From Malachius bipustulatus (Eukaryota > Arthropoda > Insecta > Coleoptera > Melyridae): a stretch of 64,000 nucleotides of DNA. Positions within the stretch are counted from its first letter, which is position 1. Every line of letters starts with the position of its first letter. This document shows, in pieces, positions 40,180 to 52,768 of this stretch. The position numbers were made by a program, and so were the translations under genes. Where the stretch lies: NCBI GenBank assembly GCA_910589415.1, contig OU342633.1, positions 36,710,210 through 36,774,209 on the forward strand, written 5' to 3'. Under the pieces are notes generated by a model. That model worked only from the letters and a program-made list of their open reading frames with translations. It was not told the origin of the DNA and did no database searches.

Positions 40180-43100
40180 ATGAGTGCAGTTATTAAAGAA
40201 GAAATAATAGTAATGAAAGATTTCGCGATTAAAGATAATAAAAATGAAGAAATCAACGCCGAAGAGTTAATTCGAGACAAATTTTATTTAAATTATATTT
40301 TCTTCTACGTTCTCGGAAGTTTTGGGATCCTTCCCGGTCCCTTCTTTTTTCTAGCTAACGACGTAAGTGAATTTTTTTTATCATGAAACATAAATTTTAT
40401 TACACTACTATAATAACATTCGGTTAATGTCAATACTTTTTATCGTTTTTTTTTTTTAAATTCCTTTCAATATTACCATGTTTACTACTTCTGAGCAGAT
40501 CAACGTTCTGTTCTAAGCTCTCGAACTTGTGATTATCGGTGATTTTAACAGACCTATTGGCTGAATTAAATTCAAAAGAAGATTAATTAAAAGCAAAAAA
40601 AAACGTAAAAGACACAAAGAACGCAAAACTAATTTAAATTAGGTAATTAAATGCAACATAGAAGACGATAGATGATAGATATCCCAGAATAACCAGATAC
40701 TTGCCAGCGATGTTATCTAACCTGTAAATGTTTAATTAATTTTTCGTGATACAAGCTGTAAATTGTTGTCGCTTCACTATTTCTGTATCAATATGACAAC
40801 AAACAGAACACCCTGATATAGCTATTTTTTCCTGTGTATTTCTACATACCTACCCCTACCTAGCATAATGCAACCAGCATGGTCGCAATACAGGTGTCGG
40901 TTAAGAGATATACAGGGTCGGTTAAATTAGAGAAAATATGTCCTATTTAGTGGCCATCTCGAATTCTTAAGACATACAAGATATCTGTGACCGTTCCTGA
41001 AAATATCCTGAAAAAAAATTAAAAATCGAGATTTCTAATTTTTACCATAATTTTTTTTTCAAAATTTGATTTTTATTTTTTCGAAAAATAAATAAGCTTT
41101 CTTCAACTTAATGTTGAAGAAATGGCAAATATCAGAAGTCAAGCAATGTCACGTCATATTGCGACGTAATACGACGTCCTTTGGTGATAAAACTTTGTTT
41201 TTTTTTCTAAATAAGATAAAAATTGTGAATTTTTTTAATGTGATTTTTTTGATTTTCCTAATTTTTTAATACAAAATGACATCGAAAAACAATACGGCGG
41301 CCATCATAAGAAGAACAAAAGTTGACTAAGATAACTCTGGCATTTAGTCGGCTTGGGAAATTTTTGGAATTTCGGATGGATAGTAGTTCTTGAAGACAAA
41401 TATAGGAATTTAAAAAATACTTATTAATCTCCGATAATAAAAAAGATACTGCAAAAATAAGAAATCTCGATTTTTTAGTTTTTTTTCAGGATAGAACTTT
41501 CAGAGATATCTTTCATGTCTTGATGGATTCGAGATGGTCACAAAATAGGGCATCTTTTCTCTAATTTAACCGACACTGTATCTCTTAGCATTTTTTACGA
41601 GATACCCATAGTGAATTTTGAAATAAGGGACACTACTAGACCCAATCGCCATCCGGGTTTTAATATAAAATTCTTTACCCTGGGCCCAGACTCCAGAACG
41701 CGTTCTCGGGAGATGTGAACCATATTTGTTAAATCCTCCCTAAATACATCTCTAAATCGGCTTGGTCTACAGAGTTCTTCTTGATAAAGATCTTGCTTTG
41801 GGTTTCTCATCATGTTTCTATGAGATTGTGTCTTAGTCCGGGTAAGCAACGATTGAGACCTAAATAAAAACCGAAAGATCAAAATAGGAAGAGTATATTC
41901 TTCCAAGATCTCTCTTTCCAAATTAAAGTTTTTGACCATCGCAAATACGACCAAGTGACATGACCCAAAAACTGGTTTTTGAAAAATATTACGAAAATTG
42001 TTGCAAATTTCGAAAAGAGGTTTATGGCATTCGAAATAGTAATCAAAAATTTATAAGAAATATCATTTGACTATCCGTCTAAATCCGGATCAGGCAAACT
42101 CGATCTCTAGAGCACAAAAAATGCTACAATTTTGTCAAAAATGGAGATATGTAATAAAAAATCTATTTACTCGTTATAACCTCAACTATATGAAAATGAA
42201 GAAAATAAAATTCTCTAATTTTAACCCTGATCCAAACGGTCCCTGCTAAAATGTCAAATTTTCTTCATTTACCTCCCACGGTTAAACCGTACATTAAAAC
42301 GCATGATTTTTTTTTTCTATATTTATTTATAATCACCCCCTACAACGTGCATAAATTCTGCAGAAGTTATTTTTTTGTGATTTTTCAACGTTGCAAAAGG
42401 ACAAAAAAATATTAATAAATTATCCTCATATCAATCCTTTATGCCCAAAAAAAAGACGATTTTCATCATTTTCCATTAATTTTCTTTTAGATTTAAATTT
42501 AGATCTGGTATTTGGCCAGTTTGTGGAAAACACTCTAACGAAGAACTATACACTAGCCGCAGCATTACATGTCGTATTAAAAGAAAACGGCTTTTCAAAG
42601 CACGTTTTTCCAAGTCTTCATGTTTTTGTATAGACACGAGAAAAGCGTGTGTCGAGCATCATCTCTCTGATTCCTCATTTTAGTCATTTTTAGTCCATCT
42701 AGAAAAAGGATATTTGGCCAACCAGTGCAATTTTTGGCCACTTTGGGCACTTGAAAACGCGTCAACTTTCCACATCGCGGAACGTAGGTGCCTATCTCTT
42801 TCCAGAAAACTTTTTTGAGATAGGGCGATTTTTTGGGCCCTAATGTTTAGCAAAAGTATGGTAAAGAGACGGGTGGCTAAAGGAATGTTTTATTTTCAGA
42901 GTTATTATTCCCTTTCGAATTCCTCAAACTGCATTACAAAATCCGCAACGGCTTGCAAGTATTTTTCAAAATATTTTCTCATTTTTGGGCCATGTTTCCT
43001 AATTTTTGGGCCATTTATCTTCTAATAGGTGATGTGTCGCAGGAACTTTCTAAATTTCAAGTAAATTTCAACAAGATGGCTGACCTTTGACAGTAAATTG

Positions 43101-46100
43101 AGCAGGAAACCAAACAATAACTTAATTAAATACACGTCAAATAGTGTCAAAGATTTCATTTCATGCAGATTCAATTCTAACTGATTTTAAAACGAGTTAC
43201 ACAAACGCTGAAAATCAGTTAGAATTGAATCTGCATGAAATAAAATCTTTGACACTAGTCGACGTGTATGTAATTAAGTTATTGTTTTGTTTCCTGCTCA
43301 TTTTACTGTCATAGGTCAGCCATCTTGTTAAAATTTACTTGAAATTTAGAAAGTTCCTGCGGCGCATCACCTATTAGAAGGACGTTTATCTCGATAACGG
43401 TTCGCCCTATCGAAATAAATAAAGAGACATTTTTTATGTAAAAAATGCCAAATAAAAAGAAAATTAACCTTAAAAAACTGTAACATGATTATTTTTATTG
43501 TTTTCTTTCAAGTGAATGAGGGGGTTATGCCATCCCGAGGTCTATGTATGTGCTATCAAAGATTATGAAACACTATTCTAAACAGTCCCAAATAATACAA
43601 AATAAAACCAAAAATTATCAAAATCGGTCAAGAAATAAAAAAGTTATTGCAAAAAATTGATTTTCAACCCTCAACTTCAACAGCTAATATCTTTGTAGGG
43701 GTGTCTCTGAGGAATTAATTTTATAGATATTTTTTCATTTATTTTTACGAAATTTACCCAAATCCGGGAGATTGCCCACATATTATGGGACACCCTGTAT
43801 ACTTATATAGTCTTCCCCAAGATTTGAGGATTTTTCTCAGGAGGTGCTCTCGAGCACCTTCTAGCGCTTTACAGATCTTGGACATTCTGCAGGGTATAAG
43901 GAACTTTATATACAGGGTGTACCAGCTCGATTTAGACAACGGTAAGGGCCGTGTAGGTCTCGTCAAGACGAAACGTTTTTTTATTTGAAGTTTTTGGATT
44001 TGGACCTTCGTTGCGGAAATATGGCCGACTTCCGGTTTTTAGTTTTTTGGCTCCAGTTTCGGCATTTTTAGGTTCTCGCCCAAACTGAAACTAGTTTTGG
44101 AAACTCCTTAGCTTCAGTTACAACTTTAATATTGAAGTCAAGGTTCTATCTCTGTTGGATTCAAAATGGCGACATGCCCAAGACTTTAAATTGTAAGTCT
44201 TTGAATCAATTCAAATTGAATCAAATTGAAAAATTAAGATTTTGAATCAAACAGAGATAGAACCTTGACTTCAATATGGAAGTTGTAACTGAAACTAAGG
44301 AGTTTCCAAAACTAGTTTCAGTTTGGGCGAGAACCTAAAAATGCCGAAACTGGAGGCAAAAAACTAAAAACAGGAAGTCGGCCATATTTCCGCAACGAAG
44401 GTCCAAATCCAAAAACTTCAAATAAAAAAACGTTTCGTCTTGACGAGACCTACACGGCTCTTACCGTTGTCTAAATCGAGCTGGTACACCCTGTATAAGT
44501 CACCCTTACCGTTGATCCTGATCCGATTTCTTCCTTCTTCCTTTACAAGCTATCAGTGTAACCTATAAATTCTACTCTAATAATTACAAACAGTCTATAA
44601 AGAAAACTTCTCTGACCTGGGTGATATAATGTACCCACCAAAAATACCTACCATTTTCAATTTTGAGAAAATCGAAGCTGCCGCAGAACGTCAAGCATGA
44701 AATTTATAGTACGCAGACGATTGTTATAGGTTATAAAGGCGTTCCAAATCGTTCCCGGTCATTAAGCTATCATAAATTGACACACGCATACCTATTAAGT
44801 CAGTCATGAACCGATACACTTCTAATTATTATTCTTGTACCTACACATTTTGTAACGATCATCTACATAGTTCTAGTGGCAACAACCCATTATCATTACC
44901 TGACAATTAAATCTCTGGTTTCTCTGACAACTGAACACTTTCATGTACTTGCGCATGTCTTCCATGTACTTGCGCATGCGTAAAATAAATAAATATATAA
45001 CCAAACTTTTCTTTACAATTTTCAGTACTGGATGTTAAAACTCAGGGATCCAACCAGCAATCAGAACGTCAGGAATGAATATCAGAAGACATTTTTCGTT
45101 TATTTAGTAGTTGTCTTCTCAATTCCGATCGGATTACTTCCTGTCTGGATCTATTTATCGAAGAAAACTACAGTCACCGTCCGATTTATCGGATCTTTTA
45201 TCGTTTACGTGTCTGTGTTCACATTCACGTTTTCCATGATTAATGTAAATACAGAGACATGTAAGTGGCTTTGTTAATGAGAATTTGCAAGCGATAATGG
45301 CAAATTTACCATTTTCAGGGATCAAAGAATTTTTTTATCTTACGTTAGCGACACTTTTTATTATACAAGGTGAGTATGAGTCTAATTATTACAGATAATA
45401 TATTTACTACCTACTACTATATTGCTAGTGGGGGACTGGAGATGGAGGGAAATAGTTACGACGGTGCAGACATACGACTATCTTTCTATATTTAGCTCGT
45501 CGAATGTACTTCGAGTCTTATACGCATGTCCGAGAATTGAACACGCTTATAAACCATCAGATTCAACTGATACGACTTCAGACTAGTCACGCTTGCGCAC
45601 AATGGATCGAGTACTTTGAAAACAGATAGAAATAGTCGTTTGCTGTCCCACTGTGTCCGTGACACTTTCACTTACGGGCGCTAGCAATATAGAAGTATTA
45701 GATATATGTTAAAAATTAATCTCTCAACGATTTTATGTTGGTACGACTTATTAGATTTAATAATGCTTGACAAATGGTAGCACATTTTGTATTTATTACA
45801 AGTGAGGAATCTTAAGTTGTCTTTATAATTAATGACGTCACTCTAGTGACTATCACGGTGTAGAAAGCGATGCGCAGTTTATCTCGCGCATTATCAATAA
45901 TTTTTAATTACTGTAATTATAAATTCGGCATAGCTCATCTTATTAGTATAATTTCACCATTTCACCCAGTAGCTATCTAGTACCAACATAAAGAAATTAT
46001 TAAGATATGATGATACATATTTTTTCCGCAAGCATTCTAAAATACCGCGAATATGATAATGTCCAAATATTCGAACAGGAAAACTCCACCTGAGTTGGCA

Positions 46101-48791
46101 AAAATAGCAAATTCTACCATCTACCTAGACTCGTAGGATCGAAATCCCGTAAAATGTATGACTTATATTTGATGTCTGATAGTATTTATCCTCAAATTAT
46201 TTTCTTACCTTATTTTTTAATATAAGGCTTGCGGAAAAAATCGTATATGTCACTCACAGTAGAATGCTCTTTTTGTGTTTCCCTCAATTGCACGACCTCG
46301 GCTTCGCCTCGGCCGCAATAGTTGAGCCCAATACAAAATGATTGTCTTCTACTCCTAGTAACATAATTTACTATTAATTACATAAATAATTTATTTTAGC
46401 CGCCGGGTGCGTCATTCTGAACACATTATACGAGCTGGTTTCGAAATTTCCTGCGAAATACGCGGGAATATTGTCAGGAAGTGGCTCTTTCTGCATAATC
46501 GTAACCACCATGATGCAAATCGTTTCGCTCATTTTGGGAACTTCATCGAAACAATACGCTTACATTTATTTTACTACGGGACTCGTAATGATTATGTTCA
46601 GCTCTGTGGTATACTTCTGGGTGTCAAGTTATTCTTATTTTTATAAATATCACCTTGGAAAAACAGTGGAGGCCAATAAAACCGAACCGGTGTCCATTAA
46701 AATAGCTCTGAAAGTTCTTTGGAAATTGAAGATTCTGGTCTTCTTGCGTTTTATCGCGATTTATTCAACTATGTTGATTCATCCTTCAATTACTTCGCTG
46801 ATTATATCCAAGTCGTATGGATATGGAAATAAATTTTACGGTACGGTATCATTTACTTTTTTAACCCATAAAAAAACCCGCAGAATCCTTATGAGAATTG
46901 GCGTCTGGTCAAATTTGTCAAAATTTTCTGGTCAAAAGTAGCAGCCTTCAATCTTAACAAATAAACTATCTAAACTTCTTTGTAAAACAATTAATTAGGG
47001 AGGCCAAAACATGTAAAAATAAATGCATGACTGTCATGAGAGAAAAAAAAATTATCTTCAGAGGTGAATATCTCGAGAACGGGAGTTTTTGGGTGGTTAT
47101 GCCCATGGAAACTTTTGATCTACTAAAAATTACGTAAAATTTAACCGTGAGACAATTCCCATTAAGGATTCTGGGACGTCCTTTGTATCTATACGTATGT
47201 GTACCTACAAAGTGCAGGATAATATGTATTGTTTCGGTTTCCAGATGTACTATTTGTACCAATCGTGATACACCTGTCTCAAAGTGTTTCTTATGTTGTA
47301 ACAAAATTTGCAGTCCTAGTCATGAAACCGGTAAGATACATACTTTGTATGACATAAAAGCGAAGAAGCTTCCTCGTTATTTAATTTAAATCTCATGTAA
47401 TTAAAGTGTATATGGTGTCTCTGACTGTCGTATAAAACTTCAAACCCAGAAGGCGACAAACAAGTAGGTATGTTTTCTCATGCGCGTCATTTTCTATTAA
47501 AAAAATTTCAAAAGAAATACCCTGTTCAAGCTACAATAATTTTAAAATGACACTTAATTTTGACGTTACAACTGAAACAACAGGCCTGCGCTCTAGTTGC
47601 AATGACCATTTTCTTAGACAAAAAACGTCTGCGTGCAGACGTTTTTACACGCGCACTTTGATTTAAGGAAGACCAAGATCACCTTCAGGTCAGGTCAGAA
47701 AAAACGTCTCCTTTCAGAGAGTCTCGATTAAATCAAAAAGAATATTGTTTCACTGTATAGGCTAAATAAGTAACTATAGTGGCGCCACCACGCAGGCAAA
47801 CTTGACAATTCGATGCGTCAAGTACCGCGTTCCCGCTATTAATTTTAAGGTATTTCTCATTGCAAACATGAGATCGTCAAGGAATTAGAAAAAATCTGGA
47901 AGGGTTTGTTGTATCGTGAGATGTAAATCGCGTGAGTTACGAAATCCCGAATTAAATTTTTACGGCTTTCCGACTAAATAGTGAGAAATAGAACGACGGT
48001 AAAAGTGGATTGTTGCGGCACGTCGAATCACGAGTATATGCTTAATGTACCTACGCATTTATTATTCCTGAATTTTTCTTTAGGTAGCAAATTAAAGTTA
48101 AAAAATTTAATCCAAGACATTTATTTATTTACTACAGCCCATTACACAGAATAAAATCACGAACAAACAGGCAGGGAGATCTTATTTTTACTTACCAGTA
48201 GTACATGACGAGGAAGCAAAATCGACGCTTCCACCGAATTATGCCAAACGATTCTTATTTTCCAGGTCACGAATAAATTAGTAATATCCGTGATCAGTCT
48301 CTTGAAAGTGAGTTTGATTCCCCTGATGCTTCTTTGCAACGTTCAGCCGAGACAAAACCTGCCGGTGGTCTTCGAAGAGGATTACTATATAGTCATCTTC
48401 GAGATTTTGTTGGGTATTTCATTCTCGTTCCTTGAAACTTCGATTGCCATAGCAGTGCAAATGTAAGTAGAAGAAACAGAGAGGTAAATCCAGCAGAATA
48501 TTTTTTTGAGATAACACTTTTGCGCCAAGAACAATTATTTTTATTATCATATAATTAATTATTGTCATTTTATAATACATTGCAGCTAATGTGATGAACT
48601 GTTTAATAAAGGCGCTTGTTGAAGGCATGCATATCTTTTTTCATTTTGTCTGTTTTTTTAATTATTTTTATTTTTTCAGTGAGTCAGCACCAGAAGAAAG
48701 ATACATGGCCAATATATTGATAAATTTTGTCGTCGCTATCGTTGCAGGTTCTTTTACTTATCTGGGGATATTTATTATTGAAGCTCTGTGA
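40180..48791 (+). CDS. Equilibrative nucleoside transporter (ENT/SLC29), paralog B
   Basis: Coding exons: 40180-40362, 45026-45260, 45319-45369, 46400-46840, 47245-47330, 48266-48462 and 48680-48791, giving 434 residues; AATAAA lies at 48831. Exon lengths and all six phases match paralog A (183, 51, 441, 197 and 112 are identical). Landmarks are TM1 ILPGPFFFLAND, YWMLKLRDP, SKFPAKYAGI, HPSITSLIIS, VLFVPIVIH, IPLMLLCN and QNLPVVFEEDYY. It is predicted to move nucleosides or related molecules across a membrane through 11 helices. The Pro-Trp-Asn motif reads Pro-Gly-Pro. The TM8 Asp-x-x-Gly-Arg region has neither Asp nor Gly, and Lys replaces Arg. No lesions were seen. Intron 1 (4.7 kb) contains three MITE-like elements. 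Confidence 0.92.
40911..41580. mobile_element. TACAGGGTCGG-type MITE, family copy 2
   Basis: TACAGGGTCGGTTAAATTAGAGAAAA at the left, and the complement ending CGACACTGTA at 41580. It is related throughout to 32637-33366. It lies in ENT-B intron 1. Confidence 0.9.
41581..43021. other. ENT-B intron 1, nothing recognised
   Basis: No element ends or coding motifs. Phrases of the type TTTTTGGGCCA near 42735 and 42985-43010 recall the tandem repeat at 63577. Confidence 0.4.
43022..43379. mobile_element. Foldback MITE, about 360 bp, almost full palindrome
   Basis: CTAATAGGTGATG at the left and its complement at the right. The arms of about 150 bp (43022-43185 and 43215-43379) are nearly perfect around a short centre. 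Confidence 0.92.
43909..44497. mobile_element. Foldback MITE, about 590 bp, TACAGGGTG ends
   Basis: TATACAGGGTGTACCAGCTCG at 43909 and its complement ending CACCCTGTATA at 44497. The arms of roughly 260 bp are almost perfect. It lies in ENT-B intron 1, next to another CACCCTGTATA at about 43790. Confidence 0.95.
45417..45692. mobile_element. MITE, about 275 bp, CTATATTGCTAG ends
   Basis: CTATATTGCTAG at 45417 and CTAGCAATATAG ending at 45692. The interior is non-coding. It lies in ENT-B intron 3. Confidence 0.75.
46017..46245. mobile_element. MITE, about 230 bp, TTTTTTCCGCAAGC ends
   Basis: TTTTTTCCGCAAGC near 46020 and GCTTGCGGAAAAAA near 46228-46241 are perfect complements. It lies in ENT-B intron 3. 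Confidence 0.75.
47331..48265. other. ENT-B intron 5, nothing recognised
   Basis: A short GC-rich patch with ACGTCTGCGTGCAGACGT lies near 47626-47645. No gene or element ends were found. Confidence 0.45.
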
Positions 48792-48889
48792 AATAACCCA
48801 GTTTCCGTGTCCGATATTTTATATGTTTTTAATAAATAGACCAAACTTCATAATGTTGTTATTAATTTCTTGGTTGAACTATTGGTCCC

Positions 48890-49012
48890 CACAGGTCGCA
48901 CAGAACGAGAATTCTGGTGTGGACGGGCATCAGAACAGTGTGCATGGGTACGTTCGATACTATTCGGATGCTCGTCCACACCAGAATGCTCGTTTTGTGC
49001 GATAGTGGGGAC
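48890..49012. repeat. Foldback with about 40-bp arms
   Basis: GTCCCCACAGGTCGCACAGAACGAG with ATTCTGGTGTGGACG at the left pairs with CGTCCACACCAGAAT and CTCGTTTTGTGCGATAGTGGGGAC at the right. It lies 50 bp beyond the ENT-B poly(A) signal. Confidence 0.9.
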
Positions 49013-49299
49013 TGGATACCACAACAAACACGACGTGCAAAACATGACATCACAAACTGTAAACCATGAGGCATCACAACCACCCCTGAGGTACATCACT
49101 CCTTTGATCAGGGTAGTGATACCTGACGCTGGGGGCACAGACGCTAGGCTTAACAGCCTGACCGCTGGAATAAGTTACCAGTACCACTTCAAAAACCGGT
49201 TGCGGTTGAGGTGATGGATGATCTCTTTGAAATTGCAGTTTTGGCATCATCTGGATCGTCCATCTAATCATCTAATTGCTTTATGAGGAATTCATCATC

Positions 49300-50320
49300 G
49301 ATGACAATCTGCACTTTCTCCGGAGGACTCATCACAAATTATGAAGAATTTTTGGCAGTTGCAGCGTACAAGGCGGGGGAAATCCAGAACTCCATCGGTG
49401 CTGTGATGGCTACCTCGCCGTGCTTGGACTTGTGGATTTGGCGATATACGTGGAGGGTGTGCTCACGTGCTACACCTGAGGTCAGTAGAAGGGATTTTAG
49501 GTCAAGGACGTAATTTGCCGTTTGCTTCCCAATCAATTACACGTACTGTATGAAGCTTGTTTTGTCCAAGACTTCTTTGCTTTACCCTCCGTACAGCTCG
49601 GCAAAAAACGTCTCATCTGGCAAAGAAAAAAAATTAAACATGCAGGGAAACCCAATTTCAATGGGTGTGATACTCTATTCTATATACATAAATCTGCTAC
49701 TACGTCGACCCGTGATAACAACGAATCGCTGAACTTTTCGCCTAGTACCTACGTGACTGCGTCTAGTTATGAGTATCATCATATCCACAGCACTTTTCTG
49801 CTGGGCTTGTCAAATCCGTCACATATGATGATATCGCCGTAATTCTTCCTGAGACATCTGACATACCCATCACACACTTCAGTATACGTACAGGAAGTCT
49901 TGGCCTCGATGGAGGAAGTCACCGGCGTTGAGCGCAAACACTGGACTTTTTTCTTCTAGGCAAGATAGGTACTCTGCTCTCAGACTTCTTCTTAATTATC
50001 GGATCAGTTTGGACTTGCTGCCTTTCCTCATTGACATGTTGCAAAGGTAACCGCAAAGATCTTGCGGTCGTCGTGAGTTAATCTTGAAGCTCTTCATCAG
50101 TTGTCACGATGCTGCAGGCAATCCTGTGAAAGAGCTGATGGTTAGAGTCTCCTATGACAGGATCTTCTCCGACGAGCACAGTTTTACCCATTGCAGCTAG
50201 AGTAGGTGCTAACCTGATCTAACATTCTGAAATGTTTTACCAGACACTCTTGATTGCATCCTCCACAATCTCTACAGCAGCATGAAAATTTACCTTGCCG
50301 TTGACAGTGACTCTCCTGAT
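49300..50320 (-). pseudogene. Decayed insertion, possible remnant of an uncharacterised invertebrate gene family
   Basis: Minus-strand frames, broken by stops, include VLVGEDPVIGDS (near 50180), FAELYGG and FIQYV (near 49560-49600), and REHTLHVYRQIHKS (near 49430). The order and wording recall a widespread uncharacterised family with VLIGEDTD, LYGGK and HSLRVYYQVQ motifs, often found as repeats. The identification is from memory and tentative; the decay is clear. Confidence 0.3.
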
Positions 50321-51228
50321 GAAAGAGACACAAGGAGAGTGTATTACAGGAGATAATTAGAGTAACGGGAAAATATCTATTTAAAGGAATCGTGTATTTT
50401 AATTTTAATCGGCACCACTGCCTAAAACATTGGCTTTTTTTTTTTTTTTTGGCAAAATTATAAGATAACTTAGTACAGCCTCCTAAGATAAGGAGGAAGT
50501 GGTGGTGCAAGAGCCCACGCAAAAGAAACCCTGGGACCGTGGTTCTCTTGTAGAAAAACGGAGCATCCAAAGAGACATGGCAGAAACTCCTTGCAGATTT
50601 TCAATTCTCAGCGGAAGAACAGGACATGAATGGCACTTCTACACAAAATTGTATTACTATAATTTCAAAAGAGAACTAAGAAATTGTGGTGAGCACATAA
50701 AATATTTAAAGGGTAGGTAATTCAAAATGAGATAACTTGCAAATATTTATTTACCAAACAAAATGCTTCAAACTATCTTAATTATTGCTTAATGCTACCC
50801 AACCTAATTGGTTCTTCTATTATTTTTATTATTTCTTCTGACTGTTCTTCTTATAGGTAAGTACCTACTTCATTACTTTCAATTCAAATTCAACAACTTA
50901 TTCCAGTTCCATCTCTCCAATTTTATTTTATAATGCAACTCTAAAATAACTCCATTTCTATTCTTTACTTTCCAAAATCCATCTCTATTTCTTCTTTTTA
51001 CTAAGTTCAATCATCTTCGGTTTCCGCCCTTTTCTTATATTACTACCTTATTTTTCCGTCAATCTTTTTACAATTTAAAACTCCGTCTACCTTGTTAAAA
51101 TTTCTCATTGGCAACCAGGTTTTTATTACAACAATCATCGTACGTAACTTTACAAAACAAACCCCCTAATGCTCATCACAACATCAGCGAAGACGCCAAG
51201 AGGTGCGCGAAGAAAAGGACTTCGTAGA
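50321..51228. other. Intergenic, nothing recognised
   Basis: AT-rich, with TTATT/TTCT simple sequence around 50810-51080. Confidence 0.4.
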
Positions 51229-51257
51229 AATGGAAATCTCTCCGGAATCCAGCCCCA

Positions 51258-51962
51258 GGCAAAAAATATTTTTTAAGGAAAGTTTGGTTCTAAAAAAATT
51301 GTTGGAAAATAGTTTCGAGCTTCTAAAATGACCGCCTGGGGGCGTAACAGTCATGACCAAATAAAAAAAACTCCTAAAAAATAAAATAGTGGGGGAATAT
51401 CAAAATTTTGTTTATGCAAGAGTCGATTATTCAGGTTAACCTTACCGGAATTTAATAAGGTTAGTCTCGTTACAAAGAGTTTTCCTTCTTCTGTCGATTG
51501 CATTTTATAAATTTTTATTTTATTATCACCGCAACCGCTAGAAGGCGTTATCTGACATGTAAGCGAGTGTTTTAATTTAATTAAATAGAATTGTGAGTAT
51601 ATTTATTTTTACGTAGTGAAAAAGAGAATTAAATTCTTAAGGTGTCATTTAAACCCTCAGCTGGATAATAAAGCTTGTTAAATTCCCTTGAGGGTAAATT
51701 TGTTTTGAATAAATAAAGTTTTGACGTTTCCTTTCCCCTTTTGGAGGGAGCGCATATGGGGATATTAAAAAAACTGCAAGATAAAAAAATCGAAATTATT
51801 TAAGCATTATACACTCATGATATTTTGAATATATTCCAATATTCAAATTTTTTATTTGGTCATAGCTGTTACGCCCCTAGCGGTCATTATAGAAGCTCAA
51901 TACTATTTTCCAATAATTTTTTAGGACCAATTTCCTTGAAAAGGTAATTTTTCCTGAGGCTG
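51258..51962. mobile_element. Foldback element with about 115-bp arms
   Basis: Left arm 51258-51370 and right arm 51845-51962 are complementary, e.g. GTTACGCCCCTAGCGGTCAT at about 51867 against ATGACCGCCTGGGGGCGTAAC at about 51329. The true ends may lie somewhat further out. Confidence 0.8.
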
Positions 51963-52019
51963 TACGACGCTTATTTTCTGAGATATTCCCGGTGACCATT
52001 CTTGATAATGACTCACCCC

Positions 52020-52480
52020 ATACATGTCATATCATTGTTATAAGCCACTTTTTTAATACCAATTCAGTTCTTTTCATGTGTCATTTGCAACGTACGTTCA
52101 TCTTCGGAGGTCATAGGATTGAACGAAATTTTTTGTATAGAAAATATGAAAATGGCCGTTAAAAATGCACTTTTAAAATGTCAATTCGCCCAAGTGTCGT
52201 AGATATTAGAGGCAAAAAAACGCAATCATGAATCCCCGCCACTGGCATATTAAAAAAAAATTAATAGCAATAAAAAGTAGCTAATATGAATAATATGAAT
52301 AAGATCTGTACAAAAGCTGAGTCCATATCTTATATGGTTGCCGAGATATCTTCAAAAAACTGGAAAAATAATCTTTTTTTGACACCCTGTATCTCAAAAA
52401 CGGTGCATATCCGGACACACGTTAATGGGAAATTTTTATTTATTTTTGACCGAATAGTCTGCGTTTAAATTTTTTCGAAA
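52020..52480. mobile_element. MITE of the 18327 family, diverged copy
   Basis: It contains CGCCACTGGCATATTAAAA (52238), a GTACAAAAGCTGAG stretch (52308), then GACACCCTGTATCTCAAAAACGGTGCATATCCGG (52380). It matches 18327-18991 and the split copy 23090/31755. Confidence 0.65.
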
Positions 52481-52768
52481 TATTAATGATACAAGCAGTA
52501 TTGCTGGCACATCTATTTTTATTCTTACTCGCCTGTCTTTCGTCGATTCCTCGTAAACCGCAACTCAGTGCGGTCAACCATTTATACCCTGTGCCGAAGT
52601 TATAAGAATTTCCAGGATGGCTGATATTTTTCGAAATTTATGCATTTTCCCCATTGGGGATTTGAGACGAGACGAGTTTTCTGAGCTAGGTCGGGGGATG
52701 TCATAGAACATACAAAAGATAAATTAACGCCAACAGTCAAAATTTAGCGTGTAATTCCTATATTCTTA

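Noticed and set aside
48848..49138. Overlapping frames on both strands at 48848-49214
   Set aside because: They are produced by a foldback repeat, whose arms give similar peptides on the two strands.
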